This document shows positions 1-7,692 of a stretch of DNA of 64,000 bases, piece after piece; position 1 is the stretch's first letter; every line of letters begins with the position of its first letter. A program made the translations under genes and the position numbers. The notes under the pieces are model-generated. The model did no database searches. It worked only from the letters and a program-made list of their open reading frames with translations, and was not told the origin of the DNA. The stretch is from Candidatus Pelagibacter communis (GTDB taxonomy: Bacteria; Pseudomonadota; Alphaproteobacteria; Pelagibacterales; Pelagibacteraceae). The stretch is taken from positions 42,302 to 106,301 of the forward strand of contig NZ_CVSB01000049.1 in NCBI RefSeq assembly GCF_001179845.1. Direction: 5' to 3'.

Positions 1-26
1 ATAAATAACAATAACAGGAGTCAATT

Positions 27-947
27 ATGACAAACTTAAAAAAACTAGGATTAACTGCATTAGCAGGATCTTTAGTTGCTAGTACTGCGTACGCTGGATC
101 TTTAGACGTAGCAGGTGCTGCTAAAGTGTCTTACACAAGTGCAGATGAAACTGAAAGTGGTGGAAACCCATGGTCAATGACTAGAGATATTACTTTCTCT
201 GGTTCAGGTGAAATGGACAATGGAATGACTATCAGCTACCACCAAATGTTAACTGCCGGTAGTTTCTCATCTTCAGGATTAAAACTTGATATGGGTGATT
301 CTGGTATGCTAACATTCGCAAACGGAACTTCTCAAGGTCAAGGTATTTCAGCTTACGAAGATAAAGTACCAACAGCTGCAGAGCAAGTATGGGATGATAT
401 GGATGGTCAAGCTAATGGTGTACTAACTGGTAATAAGGTTAATAAAATCGGTTATGGTAACTCTTTAGGCGGAGCTAACTTTTCTGTAGATTACAACAAA
501 CAAGAAGATGGTGGATCTGCTAAATCATTTGGTGTTGACATGTCTCCAGTAGACGGTGCAATGGTTTTCCTTGCAATGTCTGATGAATACGCTGGAAGTA
601 ACGCTTCAACTGACCAAACGACATTTGGTGGAACTTACACTGTAGGTGCTACTACACTTGGTCTTCAGTTAACATCTATAGATTTCTCTACAGCAAATGC
701 TGATACAGATAGAACTCACATTGGTGCATCTTTTGCAGTAAATGAAGATTTATCGGTTTCATTCGGTATGTCTACTGTTGAGTTTGAAGATGGTTCAAAA
801 ACTGACCAAGAAGATTCAGGTTTCTCTGTTTCTTACACAATGGGATCTATGTCGTTAACAGCTGCAGCCAATGCATCTGACAACGTAGGTGGAACAAATG
901 GTACAGACGATACTCATAAAGAGGTTGGTCTTGCATTTTCATTCTAA
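27..947 (+). CDS. Outer-membrane porin (Gram-negative porin family)
   Basis: This is a 306-aa outer-membrane beta-barrel protein. A signal peptide is visible: Lys-Lys near the N-terminus, a small hydrophobic stretch and an A-Y-A cleavage site after residue 23. The mature protein is Gly/Ser/Asp-rich with alternating hydrophobic strands and ends in Phe, the usual signal for BAM-dependent insertion. Codon use is richer in GGT, GCT and AAC than in neighbouring genes, suggesting high expression. A clear AGGAG ribosome site lies upstream of the ATG, and a strong hairpin terminator follows. Family knowledge suggests a general diffusion porin for small solutes. The substrate cannot be read from sequence, and the exact subfamily is uncertain. 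The promoter lies outside the window. Confidence 0.85.
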   Translation: MTNLKKLGLTALAGSLVASTAYAGSLDVAGAAKVSYTSADETESGGNPWSMTRDITFSGSGEMDNGMTISYHQMLTAGSFSSSGLKLDMGDSGMLTFANGTSQGQGISAYEDKVPTAAEQVWDDMDGQANGVLTGNKVNKIGYGNSLGGANFSVDYNKQEDGGSAKSFGVDMSPVDGAMVFLAMSDEYAGSNASTDQTTFGGTYTVGATTLGLQLTSIDFSTANADTDRTHIGASFAVNEDLSVSFGMSTVEFEDGSKTDQEDSGFSVSYTMGSMSLTAAANASDNVGGTNGTDDTHKEVGLAFSF

Positions 948-1523
948 TTAGATACTTATTAGATAATTTAAACGGCCTCCTTGTGGGGCCGTTTTTTTTT
1001 GGAAGTAAGAAATTCCAGCAAAACCTTTACAATTAATTAAACTTAATTTTTTTAAATTCTCATTTGTTATACCACCTAAAGCTATAACTTTTTTGTTAGT
1101 TAAATTTGTCAATAATTTAAATTTATTCAATCCCAAATAGTTTTTATTTTTTTTAAAAACTGAAGAGAAAAATAATATACTTACACCCTGTCTTTCTTTA
1201 ATTTTAATTTCTTTATTGTTATGTGCAGATCCAATTAATAAAAAATTTTTACTCTTAGAATATGAAAGGTGATTTGTACTTTTGTTAAATGAAGGAATAT
1301 ATGCTCCATCTAAATTCAGGTTTATTGCTAATTTAACATTATTTGACAAAAAGAATTTGTGACCTTTTTTTTTACAGTAATTTTTAAGTTTAATAATAGT
1401 TGATAAACTATCTTCTGCCTCATAATTTCTATAAATAATTCCTGTATTTAGTGTTTGTTTATCTATATTTTTTGTATCAAATTTATTAATAAAGTAATAT
1501 TTTCTAAAATTATTTATATGCAT
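948..1523 (-). CDS. ThiE/TenI-like TIM-barrel protein (thiamine-phosphate synthase family)
   Basis: A 191-aa protein with the late beta-strand pattern of the thiamine-phosphate synthase/TenI family: LIGSAHN (about residue 96), then a strand ending FFSSVF, and an ALGGI phosphate-binding turn followed by a GFAGIS strand. The family either joins pyrimidine and thiazole phosphates (ThiE) or isomerises the thiazole (TenI). The usual acidic and T-K-T-K-type catalytic segments are not obvious here, so the activity is uncertain. The only methionine is the first residue, and its ATG overlaps the start codon of the divergent yggS gene in an ATGCAT palindrome. The C-terminal codons run through the porin terminator hairpin and stop next to the porin stop codon. 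Confidence 0.6.
   Translation of the reverse strand: MHINNFRKYYFINKFDTKNIDKQTLNTGIIYRNYEAEDSLSTIIKLKNYCKKKGHKFFLSNNVKLAINLNLDGAYIPSFNKSTNHLSYSKSKNFLLIGSAHNNKEIKIKERQGVSILFFSSVFKKNKNYLGLNKFKLLTNLTNKKVIALGGITNENLKKLSLINCKGFAGISYFQKKTAPQGGRLNYLISI
971..1000 (+). terminator. Rho-independent terminator of the porin gene
   Basis: A 7-bp arm AACGGCC pairs with GGCCGTT across a 9-nt loop and is followed by nine T residues. It lies 23 bp after the porin stop codon. It also falls inside the 3' coding end of the convergent ThiE/TenI-like gene, where it encodes the last residues of that protein. Confidence 0.9.
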
Positions 1524-2177
1524 AGTACAGTAAAAAATTTATTAGATATACAAGACACTATAAAAGTTAAGTTAAACAAAATAAATATTAATAATTATCC
1601 AAAAATTATAGCAGTTTCCAAGACATTTAAAATTGATCAAATATCGCCTCTGATAGATTATGGGCATATAGATTTTGGTGAAAATAAAGTTCAGGAAGCT
1701 GTCGAAAAATGGACAGAAATAAAAAAAATAAATCCAGAATTACAACTACATATGATTGGAAAATTGCAGACCAATAAAGTTAAATTTGCTGTAAAATTAT
1801 TTGATTATATTCATTCGGTAGATAGTGAAAAGCTTGCAAAAAAAATTGCTGATGAACAAAATAAAATAAATAAAAATATAAAAATATTCTTGCAAGTTAA
1901 TATTGGTGATGAAAATCAAAAATCCGGAATTAACAAAAATGAGCTAAAAAGTCTAGTTAATTACTGCATAGAAATTAATTTAGATTTAATTGGCTTAATG
2001 TGTATTCCGCCTGCTAACATTGATCCAGAAGTTTATTTTGAGGAGATGAAAAATCTAAACAAATCTCTTGGTTTAACTGAACTTAGCATGGGAATGTCTT
2101 CAGATTTCATTATCGCTGCCAAATATGAGTCAACATTTATCAGAGTTGGATCTAGTATTTTTGGTCAAAGATCCTAA
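1518..2177 (+). CDS. yggS: YggS/PLPBP family pyridoxal-phosphate homeostasis protein
   Basis: A 219-aa single-domain PLP-binding TIM barrel. Known members have no clear enzymatic reaction but buffer PLP and affect amino-acid and keto-acid balance. Seen here are AVSK with the PLP-binding Lys at residue 35, the G-E-N-K-V-Q-E motif, HMIGKLQTNK, a SMGMSSDF segment and the C-terminal RVGSSIFGQR phosphate-binding motif. The ATG at 1518 was chosen because conserved sequence begins shortly after it and a longer upstream reading would run antisense through the divergent gene. Its stop overlaps the stop of the convergent L,D-transpeptidase gene. Confidence 0.9.
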   Translation: MHSTVKNLLDIQDTIKVKLNKININNYPKIIAVSKTFKIDQISPLIDYGHIDFGENKVQEAVEKWTEIKKINPELQLHMIGKLQTNKVKFAVKLFDYIHSVDSEKLAKKIADEQNKINKNIKIFLQVNIGDENQKSGINKNELKSLVNYCIEINLDLIGLMCIPPANIDPEVYFEEMKNLNKSLGLTELSMGMSSDFIIAAKYESTFIRVGSSIFGQRS

Positions 2178-2668
2178 AAAATTTTTATTTTTGAATCTTT
2201 TTTTATTAATTTTAGCATAATTAAAAAATCATTTTCTTTTAAAGCAATGCATCCAGCAGTAGGCTTATAATTTTTGGTAAGATGAATAAAAATACAACTA
2301 CCCTTTCCATTGATAGGTTTTTTATAGTTGTATTTAATTGGAATTAATAAATCATATTTATTATCTTTTCTTTTTAATTTTTCGTGCCCAATTTTTTTTT
2401 CAATTTTAATAAGCTTGTTGTATTTTTGTGGAAAACTAATGTCATCACACCAACCCATATTTTTTTTTATTTTGATACATTTTAATAAAGTCAAAGGTTT
2501 TTTAACTCTATCTTCTCTAAAATAGAGATTTTCAATTTTAAAAGTACCTTTTGGTGTTTTTTTATCTCCTTCTATTTTGTTATCAGTTGAACCTTTCTCT
2601 CCAATGCAGCACTTAAATTTAAATTCATCTATTTGAAGAGTATGTTTATTTTTTACAAAAATTGTCAT
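2174..2668 (-). CDS. L,D-transpeptidase (YkuD family) catalytic-domain protein
   Basis: A 164-aa protein that is almost only the YkuD/LdtA catalytic domain (COG3786 type). The domain cross-links peptidoglycan meso-DAP residues or attaches proteins to them through a Cys nucleophile. Seen are DKKTPKGTF near residue 36, the early part of the domain, and the active-site run IFIH followed about ten residues later by TAGCIAL, giving the catalytic His and Cys. No signal peptide is evident, which is unusual for a periplasmic enzyme; the start may be misjudged or export may be atypical. The 5' end may overlap that of the divergent winged-helix gene. Confidence 0.8.
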   Translation of the reverse strand: MTIFVKNKHTLQIDEFKFKCCIGEKGSTDNKIEGDKKTPKGTFKIENLYFREDRVKKPLTLLKCIKIKKNMGWCDDISFPQKYNKLIKIEKKIGHEKLKRKDNKYDLLIPIKYNYKKPINGKGSCIFIHLTKNYKPTAGCIALKENDFLIMLKLIKKDSKIKIF

Positions 2669-3244
2669 ATTCTACCTCTAGTGAGCAGTCAGAATTTAAT
2701 AATATATAAGTTTACAAGATTATATCAAATCCTTGATGAAATTGGAGCAGATTTAAATTTTAATATTGAATTTGAAGATAGAGATGATGCTTTAAATGAA
2801 AGAGTTAAAAATTTTAATAATTATTTAATTATATCAAATAAAAAATACTCAGATATTCCCAATCAATTTGTTTTAGATAATTTACCAATTAATGTATTTA
2901 AATTAATTGAAAAGATAAATATTGAATTTTTAAAATTGCAATTTAACAGCCAATCTGAGGTGAAAATAAATAATTATATTATTGATCTAAATTCTAGAGA
3001 AATGTTAACAAAAAATACAAAGCTTAAGTTGACTGAAAAAGAAATAAATACAATTACTTATTTATCTAAATCAGACAAACCGGTTAGTGTTGTTGAGTTA
3101 CAAGAAAAAGTTTGGAGTTATCAATCTGATATAGAAACTCACACAGTTGAAACTCACATTTATCGACTAAGAAAAAAAATTTTAAATACATTTAATGATG
3201 ATAATTTCATAACTAGTGAGAAAAATGGCTATCAAATCAAATAA
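2642..3244 (+). CDS. OmpR/PhoB-type winged-helix regulator with degenerate receiver-like N-terminus
   Basis: A protein of about 200 aa. The C-terminal ~95 residues read as an OmpR/PhoB winged-helix DNA-binding domain: a LTEKE segment, VSVVELQEKVW, THTVETHIYRLRKK as the recognition-helix region, and a final GYQIK wing. The N-terminal ~95 residues have receiver-like spacing, but I see no acidic pocket plus phosphoacceptor Asp in the usual places. It is therefore probably an orphan, phosphorylation-independent regulator. The start is uncertain: TTG 2633, ATG 2642 and GTG 2681 are all in frame and none has a good ribosome site. ATG 2642 would overlap the divergent transpeptidase gene antisense by 27 bp. 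The 3' end overlaps the arfA-like gene. Confidence 0.65.
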   Translation: MFIFYKNCHILPLVSSQNLIIYKFTRLYQILDEIGADLNFNIEFEDRDDALNERVKNFNNYLIISNKKYSDIPNQFVLDNLPINVFKLIEKINIEFLKLQFNSQSEVKINNYIIDLNSREMLTKNTKLKLTEKEINTITYLSKSDKPVSVVELQEKVWSYQSDIETHTVETHIYRLRKKILNTFNDDNFITSEKNGYQIK

Positions 3245-3350
3245 GAAAAATCCTATGGCTAAGGACTTATTCACTAAAAAATATAAACCAAAAATAGTTA
3301 AACCAAAAAAAGGTAAGGGAAGCTTTAAAAGAAACAAAAATAAAATTTAA
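3225..3350 (+). CDS. arfA: ArfA-like alternative ribosome-rescue factor (41 aa)
   Basis: A 41-codon gene starting inside the 3' end of the winged-helix gene and ending inside the 3' end of the convergent kinase gene. The protein is very basic and contains NPMAKDL near residue 9, then Y-K-P-K-I-V and KKGKGSFKR at residues 28-36. That spacing matches the ArfA family core (A-x-x-L, an aromatic plus basic pair, K-G-K-G-S-[YF]-x-R), which enters the empty mRNA channel and recruits RF2 to stalled ribosomes. It lacks the C-terminal hydrophobic tail of full-length enterobacterial ArfA. The stop codon lies in the right arm of a predicted hairpin. An internal ATG at 3255 is an alternative start. The assignment rests on motif recognition only. 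Confidence 0.7.
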   Translation: MAIKSNKKNPMAKDLFTKKYKPKIVKPKKGKGSFKRNKNKI

Positions 3351-3360
3351 AGTCTTGCCC
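3317..3360 (+). other. Bulged hairpin spanning the arfA-like stop codon
   Basis: Left arm GGGAAGCTTTAAA (3317-3329) pairs with right arm TTTAAAGTCTTGCCC (3346-3360), giving 13 bp with two single-base bulges around a 16-nt A-rich loop. The left arm encodes part of the conserved K-G-K-G-S-F-K stretch. The right arm contains the TAA stop and the 3' end of the convergent kinase gene. There is no T tract, so it does not look like a simple terminator. In enterobacterial arfA a coding-region hairpin generates stop-less mRNA; whether this one acts similarly is inference. Confidence 0.45.
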
Positions 3361-4276
3361 CAATTTGCTGTATTACTTTGGATGACATCTCAGTACCTTT
3401 TTCAAGGCAATCATGTGTAGGCAATTTGTTAATATATCCGTGTAAAAAACCAGCAGCAAATAAATCACCTGCGCCTGTAAGATCAATAACTTTTAGATTT
3501 TTTTGTATACCTCTTTCAATAACTTCACCATCATCAATTGCAACGGCACCTTTTTCTCCTCTAGTTACAATCATTAATTTATTAAGTTGTTTTGAAAAGT
3601 GTATAACTTCATCAAAATTTTTTGCATTAATTAATGATGTAATTTCTTGTTCGTTAGCAAAAATTATATCAAGTTTATTTTTTACTAAGTTTAAAAAATG
3701 GGGTTTGTGTCTATCTACGCAAAATAGATCAGAGAGTGACATAGCAATTTTGTTTGCATTATTTATAGCTTTATCGAATGCTCTCTTAGGATCTCCCTCA
3801 TCCCATAAGTAACCTTCTAAAAAAATTATTTCACTTTTTTTAATTGCATCAGAACTTATGTCATTTTCATTAATTTTTCCTGCAGTTCCAAGAAATGTGC
3901 ACATTGTTCTTTCTGAGTCTGGAGTTACCAAAATTAAACACGTTCCGGTCGGTAATTCCTCTTTCTTTTTCGAATAAAAATACTCGACATTTTCTTTTTT
4001 TAAACCTTCTTCGTATTTACTACCAAATTCATCATCAGATACTTTGCCTATAAATCCAACCTTGTCACCAAGTTGAGATAATCCAACTATAGAGTTAGCT
4101 ACAGATCCTCCAGAGACAGTTTTTTCAATTTTAAGATTTGTTATTAAGTTTTTAAACTCTTTTTCATCAAAAAATAATTTCATTGTGCTCTTTGTAAGAT
4201 TATTTTGATCAATAAAATTGTCATTTACTTTGCAAATAACATCAACTATTGCATTTCCTATTCCTAAAATTTTCAT
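3347..4276 (-). CDS. PfkB-family carbohydrate/nucleoside kinase (adenosine-kinase-like)
   Basis: A 309-aa ribokinase-fold enzyme that phosphorylates a sugar or nucleoside hydroxyl with ATP. Visible are the N-terminal GIGNAIVD strand, the SGGSVANS substrate-binding segment near residue 55, GFIGKVSDDEFG near 75, and the C-terminal PfkB signature DLTGAGDLFAAGFLHG near 265 with the catalytic Asp in the GAGD motif. Alphaproteobacterial proteins of this shape are usually annotated as adenosine kinase or sugar kinase; the substrate cannot be set from sequence. The start ATG is preceded by nth on the same strand with a 1-bp gap. The 3' end overlaps the convergent arfA-like gene by four bases. Confidence 0.85.
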   Translation of the reverse strand: MKILGIGNAIVDVICKVNDNFIDQNNLTKSTMKLFFDEKEFKNLITNLKIEKTVSGGSVANSIVGLSQLGDKVGFIGKVSDDEFGSKYEEGLKKENVEYFYSKKKEELPTGTCLILVTPDSERTMCTFLGTAGKINENDISSDAIKKSEIIFLEGYLWDEGDPKRAFDKAINNANKIAMSLSDLFCVDRHKPHFLNLVKNKLDIIFANEQEITSLINAKNFDEVIHFSKQLNKLMIVTRGEKGAVAIDDGEVIERGIQKNLKVIDLTGAGDLFAAGFLHGYINKLPTHDCLEKGTEMSSKVIQQIGARL

Positions 4277-4277
4277 A

Positions 4278-4931
4278 TTAAGCCTTTTTGGTAATAACAG
4301 GTTTTTTTCTATTTGGGTAGCAAGTAGTGCATATTTTGCAACTTAAGCCATAACAATTTCTTGCTTTACAATATTCTCTGCCATAAAAAATTATTTGTAA
4401 GTGAAGTTTAGACCAGGTTTTTTTAGGAAATATTCTTTTTAAATCTTTTTCAGTTTGCGCTACATTTTTTCCATTTGTTAAACCCCATCTTTGAGCAAGT
4501 CTATGAATATGAGTATCAACAGCAAAAGCTGGATAACCAAAACCTTGAGACATCACAACGCTTGCTGTTTTATGGCCTACACCAGGTAGTTTTTCTAGTT
4601 CTTCAAAAGTTTTAGGTACTTTACCTTTATGTTTTTCCAAAACTTGTTTTGACATTAAGTAAATACTTTTTGCTTTGATTCTAAAAATACCAATTTTTTT
4701 TATTGATTTTTCAATTTTCTTTCTTCCCAATTTTACAAAGTGTTCTGGTTTATAGTATTTTGGATAGATATTTTTTGTTACATTGTTTACGTTTATATCA
4801 GTACATTGTGCAGAAAGCAGAACAGAAATCAAAAGTGTAAAAGTATTTTTACTTTTTAATGGAACTGGTGTTTTAGGATAAATTTTATTTAGGGTTTTAA
4901 TGATGATTTTTGCTTTTTGTCTTTCATTCAT
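4278..4931 (-). CDS. nth: Endonuclease III (DNA glycosylase/AP lyase)
   Basis: A 217-aa base-excision-repair enzyme that removes oxidised pyrimidines and cleaves the abasic site. Seen are the helix-hairpin-helix segment LEKLPGVGHKTA with the catalytic Lys, followed by VDTHIHRLAQRWG with the catalytic Asp. The C-terminal iron-sulfur loop has five Cys in the pattern C-x4-C-x4-C-x2-C-x2-C, rather than the E. coli C-x6-C-x2-C-x5-C. The first, third and last Cys align, but the second ligand is displaced by two residues. It overlaps the dapB stop by one base in the minus-strand run dapB-nth-pfkB. Confidence 0.95.
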   Translation of the reverse strand: MNERQKAKIIIKTLNKIYPKTPVPLKSKNTFTLLISVLLSAQCTDINVNNVTKNIYPKYYKPEHFVKLGRKKIEKSIKKIGIFRIKAKSIYLMSKQVLEKHKGKVPKTFEELEKLPGVGHKTASVVMSQGFGYPAFAVDTHIHRLAQRWGLTNGKNVAQTEKDLKRIFPKKTWSKLHLQIIFYGREYCKARNCYGLSCKICTTCYPNRKKPVITKKA

Positions 4932-5707
4932 TATGAAAAATTAAGCAAATCTCTCATGGAGTATAAACCTGGTTTTTTTTTCATTAACCATTTAGAAGCA
5001 GTTAAAGCTCCATCTGAGTAGAGTGCTCTATCAAAAGCCTCATGGTTTAATGTAATTATTTCTTTACCACTTGAGAATTTTACCTCATGCTCACCAATAA
5101 TTTCACCTTTTCTAATAGAATTAAAATTAATTTTTTTTCCATAAGGAAAAGATTTTTTATTTAAGAATTTCTTACCAATTAAATTATATAAATTTTTATT
5201 TTTTCCATCAGCAATTCCTTTACCTAGCATTAATGCAGTACCGGATGGATAGTCTTTTTTATGTTTATGATGTACTTCAAATATCTTACTTAAGTATTCA
5301 TCTTTTAATGATTTAGATGCAATCTCTGTTAAATACATTAATAAATTTACACCTAAACTCATATTACCAGCTTTTAAAATAGGTATCTTTTTTGAATATT
5401 TTTTAATTTGATTTTCTTGGCTTCTGTTAAATCCGGTAGTACCAATTACTACTTTTTTTCGTAGTTTTGATGCTATTTTGAGTATTTCAAGCGTACAATT
5501 TGGAACTGTGAAATCAATAATTACATCAGTTTTTTTAAACGCTTTATCAGAATTTAATTCAGGTTTAACTCCATTAAATTTTTTATTCACCAATCTATTT
5601 TCTGTAAGTGTGACTAGTTTAAAATTTTTATTTTTTTTTGAGGATTTAATTAGTTGTTGGCCCATTCTACCCATACAACCGGATATAGCTAAATTAATTT
5701 TTGCCAT
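4931..5707 (-). CDS. dapB: 4-hydroxy-tetrahydrodipicolinate reductase
   Basis: A 258-aa NAD(P)H-dependent enzyme of the diaminopimelate/lysine pathway, supplying both lysine and peptidoglycan DAP. Visible are the Rossmann motif SGCMGRMGQ at the N-terminus, VVIGTTGF near residue 87, the substrate/catalytic segment EVHHKHKKDYPSGTA with its His pair and Lys near residue 155, and a GEHEV strand near residue 207. Length is typical. It lies between nth and an inserted methyltransferase-like gene. In other alphaproteobacteria dapB commonly follows dnaJ directly. Its partner lysA is elsewhere in the window. Confidence 0.95.
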   Translation of the reverse strand: MAKINLAISGCMGRMGQQLIKSSKKNKNFKLVTLTENRLVNKKFNGVKPELNSDKAFKKTDVIIDFTVPNCTLEILKIASKLRKKVVIGTTGFNRSQENQIKKYSKKIPILKAGNMSLGVNLLMYLTEIASKSLKDEYLSKIFEVHHKHKKDYPSGTALMLGKGIADGKNKNLYNLIGKKFLNKKSFPYGKKINFNSIRKGEIIGEHEVKFSSGKEIITLNHEAFDRALYSDGALTASKWLMKKKPGLYSMRDLLNFS

Positions 5708-5714
5708 GTTATAA

Positions 5715-6533
5715 TTATTTCAATTTTATATAAGTAATATGATTATAGTTCAATAATTCTTCTTTAGTAATTTCAAATTCAAAATTTTTATTTTCGAACA
5801 TTGGTTTTGTTGAATTTTCACTATGAAAAAATATAGGTGGAAACTCGTAGTATATATCAATATTTTTTTCTATGTTGTTAAAATCATTTTTATTTATTTT
5901 ATGATCTTTTAGTCTAGAAATAATTTTATCCTTTGAAATATTGTAATTTTTAAAAAATATCTTTTTTATAATTTCATTAAAGAAAAGGTATAGAGTTTTA
6001 ATAAGACTTATGAACTTGTAATTATGATTAAATCCAAATCCTTGATATGAGTGTTTAATAGAATAAAAGTCTCCTTTGCTTTCAGAATAATTGTCCTCTA
6101 AGATAATATTTTTAATATTAAAAAATTTTGCTTGCATTAATCTTTCATAATGACTGACATGATCGTCAAAAAAAACAAGGGTATCATGTGGAATATTAGA
6201 AAAGTCATGATACTTAAAATCTAGATTAGAATACTCAGCTTTTTTTGAGATATATTCACGGTTAGTAAGATCTATATCAATTGATAATATTTTAGAGTCT
6301 GGGAGAGTTTTTTCAATTAACCATGTTGATTGACCCCTAAATACTCCAGACTCAATTACAAATGATGGATTGATTTTTTTTAAAATAAAATATGTAGCAA
6401 ACATATGAGGAAATTGCATGCCACCAATATTATTTTTAATCGGTCTTGACTCGTAAATTTTTTTAAATGTGTCTAATGATTTAATTAGTTCATCATTTTT
6501 CCAATGAGGAATATTTTTATAAAAGTATTTCAT
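5715..6533 (-). CDS. Uncharacterised protein with SAM-methyltransferase-like Rossmann core
   Basis: A protein of about 272 aa that I cannot name. Near residue 60 it has ESGVFRGQSTWLIE followed by KILSIDID, a pattern like motifs I and II of class I methyltransferases of the cephalosporin-hydroxylase/Methyltransf_24 kind. Further on, TLVFFDDHVSHYER resembles the motif IV strand with acidic residues, then NIILEDNYSES. The C-terminal third is Lys/Asn/Ile-rich and has no recognised domain. The start at 6533 just after the dnaJ stop was preferred over a TTG/ATG slightly upstream. It interrupts the usual dnaJ-dapB adjacency, so it may be an accessory insertion. Substrate unknown. Confidence 0.6.
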   Translation of the reverse strand: MKYFYKNIPHWKNDELIKSLDTFKKIYESRPIKNNIGGMQFPHMFATYFILKKINPSFVIESGVFRGQSTWLIEKTLPDSKILSIDIDLTNREYISKKAEYSNLDFKYHDFSNIPHDTLVFFDDHVSHYERLMQAKFFNIKNIILEDNYSESKGDFYSIKHSYQGFGFNHNYKFISLIKTLYLFFNEIIKKIFFKNYNISKDKIISRLKDHKINKNDFNNIEKNIDIYYEFPPIFFHSENSTKPMFENKNFEFEITKEELLNYNHITYIKLK

Positions 6534-6535
6534 TA

Positions 6536-7663
6536 TTAACTTTTCCAAAAGTCTTTTGCTTTTTGAAAAAATTTTTTAATACTTGGATTTGACTTGTCGT
6601 TTTCAATTTCTCTAAATTGTTCCAGTAATTCTTTTTGTTTTTTATTTAAATACACAGGTACTTCTGTTTTAACTTGAACATATAAGTCCCCAAAATCACC
6701 TCTTCTCATAAATGGCATGCCTTTACCCTTTAATCTAAATTGTTTACCATTTTGAGTACCATCAGGAATTTTAATTTTAGCTTTTCCTCCATCAATTGTA
6801 GGTATTTCAATTGTTGTTCCCAAAGCAGCATCTGCAAAAGAAAGTGGAAATTCAAAAAATAAATTTTCATCAGATCTTTTAAATAAGTTATGTGAATTTA
6901 CATTAATAAACAAATAAAGATCACCAGTCGCTCCACCTCTAGTTCCTGCTTCACCTTTTCCTGCAAGTCTTATTCTTGTTCCATCATCTACACCTTTTGG
7001 AATTGTTACAGATATTCTTTTAGATGCCTGTTTTTTACCCTGACCATTGCAATCATTACAAGGGTTAGTAATTTCCTCACCATTTCCATTACATTGAGGA
7101 CAGGTTTGCTGAACAGTAAAGAACCCTTGATTAGATCTTATTCTGCCATTCCCACCACAATATGAACATCTGTCTGGAGAATAACCTGGTTTTGATCCAT
7201 TTCCTTTACAAGTGCTGCATTGCTCTGATGTTGAAAATTTAATATCTTGTTTTTTTCCGTGATAAGCTTCTTCTAGAGAAATTGATAAATCATACCTTAA
7301 ATCTGAACCTCTATTGTTTGATTTTCTACCTCTTGATCTTCCTCCGCCTCCAAAATCACTAAAGAAATCCTCAAAAATATCTGAAAAATCTGCTCCACTG
7401 AAACCACTAAAGCCACCTCCTGGTCTACCACCACCGTTTTCAAATGCAGCATGACCAAAGTTATCATAGTTTTGTTTTTTTTCTTTATCAGAAAGAATTC
7501 CGTATGCTTCACTAGCTTCTTTGAATTTTTCTTCTGCTTTAGAGTCCCCAGGATTTTTATCAGGATGATACTTAACAGCTAATTTTCTATATGCAGATTT
7601 TAATTCTTCAGGGCTTGCGCTTTTATTAACGCCTAGGACATCGTAATAGTCTCTTTTAGCCAT
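6536..7663 (-). CDS. dnaJ: Chaperone protein DnaJ (Hsp40)
   Basis: A 375-aa co-chaperone that stimulates DnaK ATPase and delivers unfolded substrates. Domains in order: J domain with YHPDKNPGD containing the HPD motif (residues ~35), a Gly/Phe-rich linker with many GGG and FSGF repeats, a zinc-finger domain with four C-x2-C-x-G-x-G repeats (about residues 142-208), and the C-terminal substrate-binding domains. ATG at 7663 ([11 protein letters not shown]) is the start. It is in one minus-strand run grpE-dnaK-dnaJ with 29 bp after dnaK. Confidence 0.97.
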   Translation of the reverse strand: MAKRDYYDVLGVNKSASPEELKSAYRKLAVKYHPDKNPGDSKAEEKFKEASEAYGILSDKEKKQNYDNFGHAAFENGGGRPGGGFSGFSGADFSDIFEDFFSDFGGGGRSRGRKSNNRGSDLRYDLSISLEEAYHGKKQDIKFSTSEQCSTCKGNGSKPGYSPDRCSYCGGNGRIRSNQGFFTVQQTCPQCNGNGEEITNPCNDCNGQGKKQASKRISVTIPKGVDDGTRIRLAGKGEAGTRGGATGDLYLFINVNSHNLFKRSDENLFFEFPLSFADAALGTTIEIPTIDGGKAKIKIPDGTQNGKQFRLKGKGMPFMRRGDFGDLYVQVKTEVPVYLNKKQKELLEQFREIENDKSNPSIKKFFQKAKDFWKS

Positions 7664-7692
7664 CAAATTACCCCAGACAATTAAATGTCAGT

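Noticed and set aside
3378..3812. Long plus-strand open frame opposite the PfkB kinase gene
   Set aside because: It is the antisense shadow of clearly conserved kinase sequence, has no recognisable domain and no ribosome site. The same applies to other long antisense frames opposite dnaK, maeB, infB and coaBC.
7297..7512. Minus-strand frame inside dnaJ
   Set aside because: It is an out-of-frame reading of the Gly-rich linker of dnaJ, with low-complexity Val/Glu-rich sequence caused by the GGT/GGA codons.
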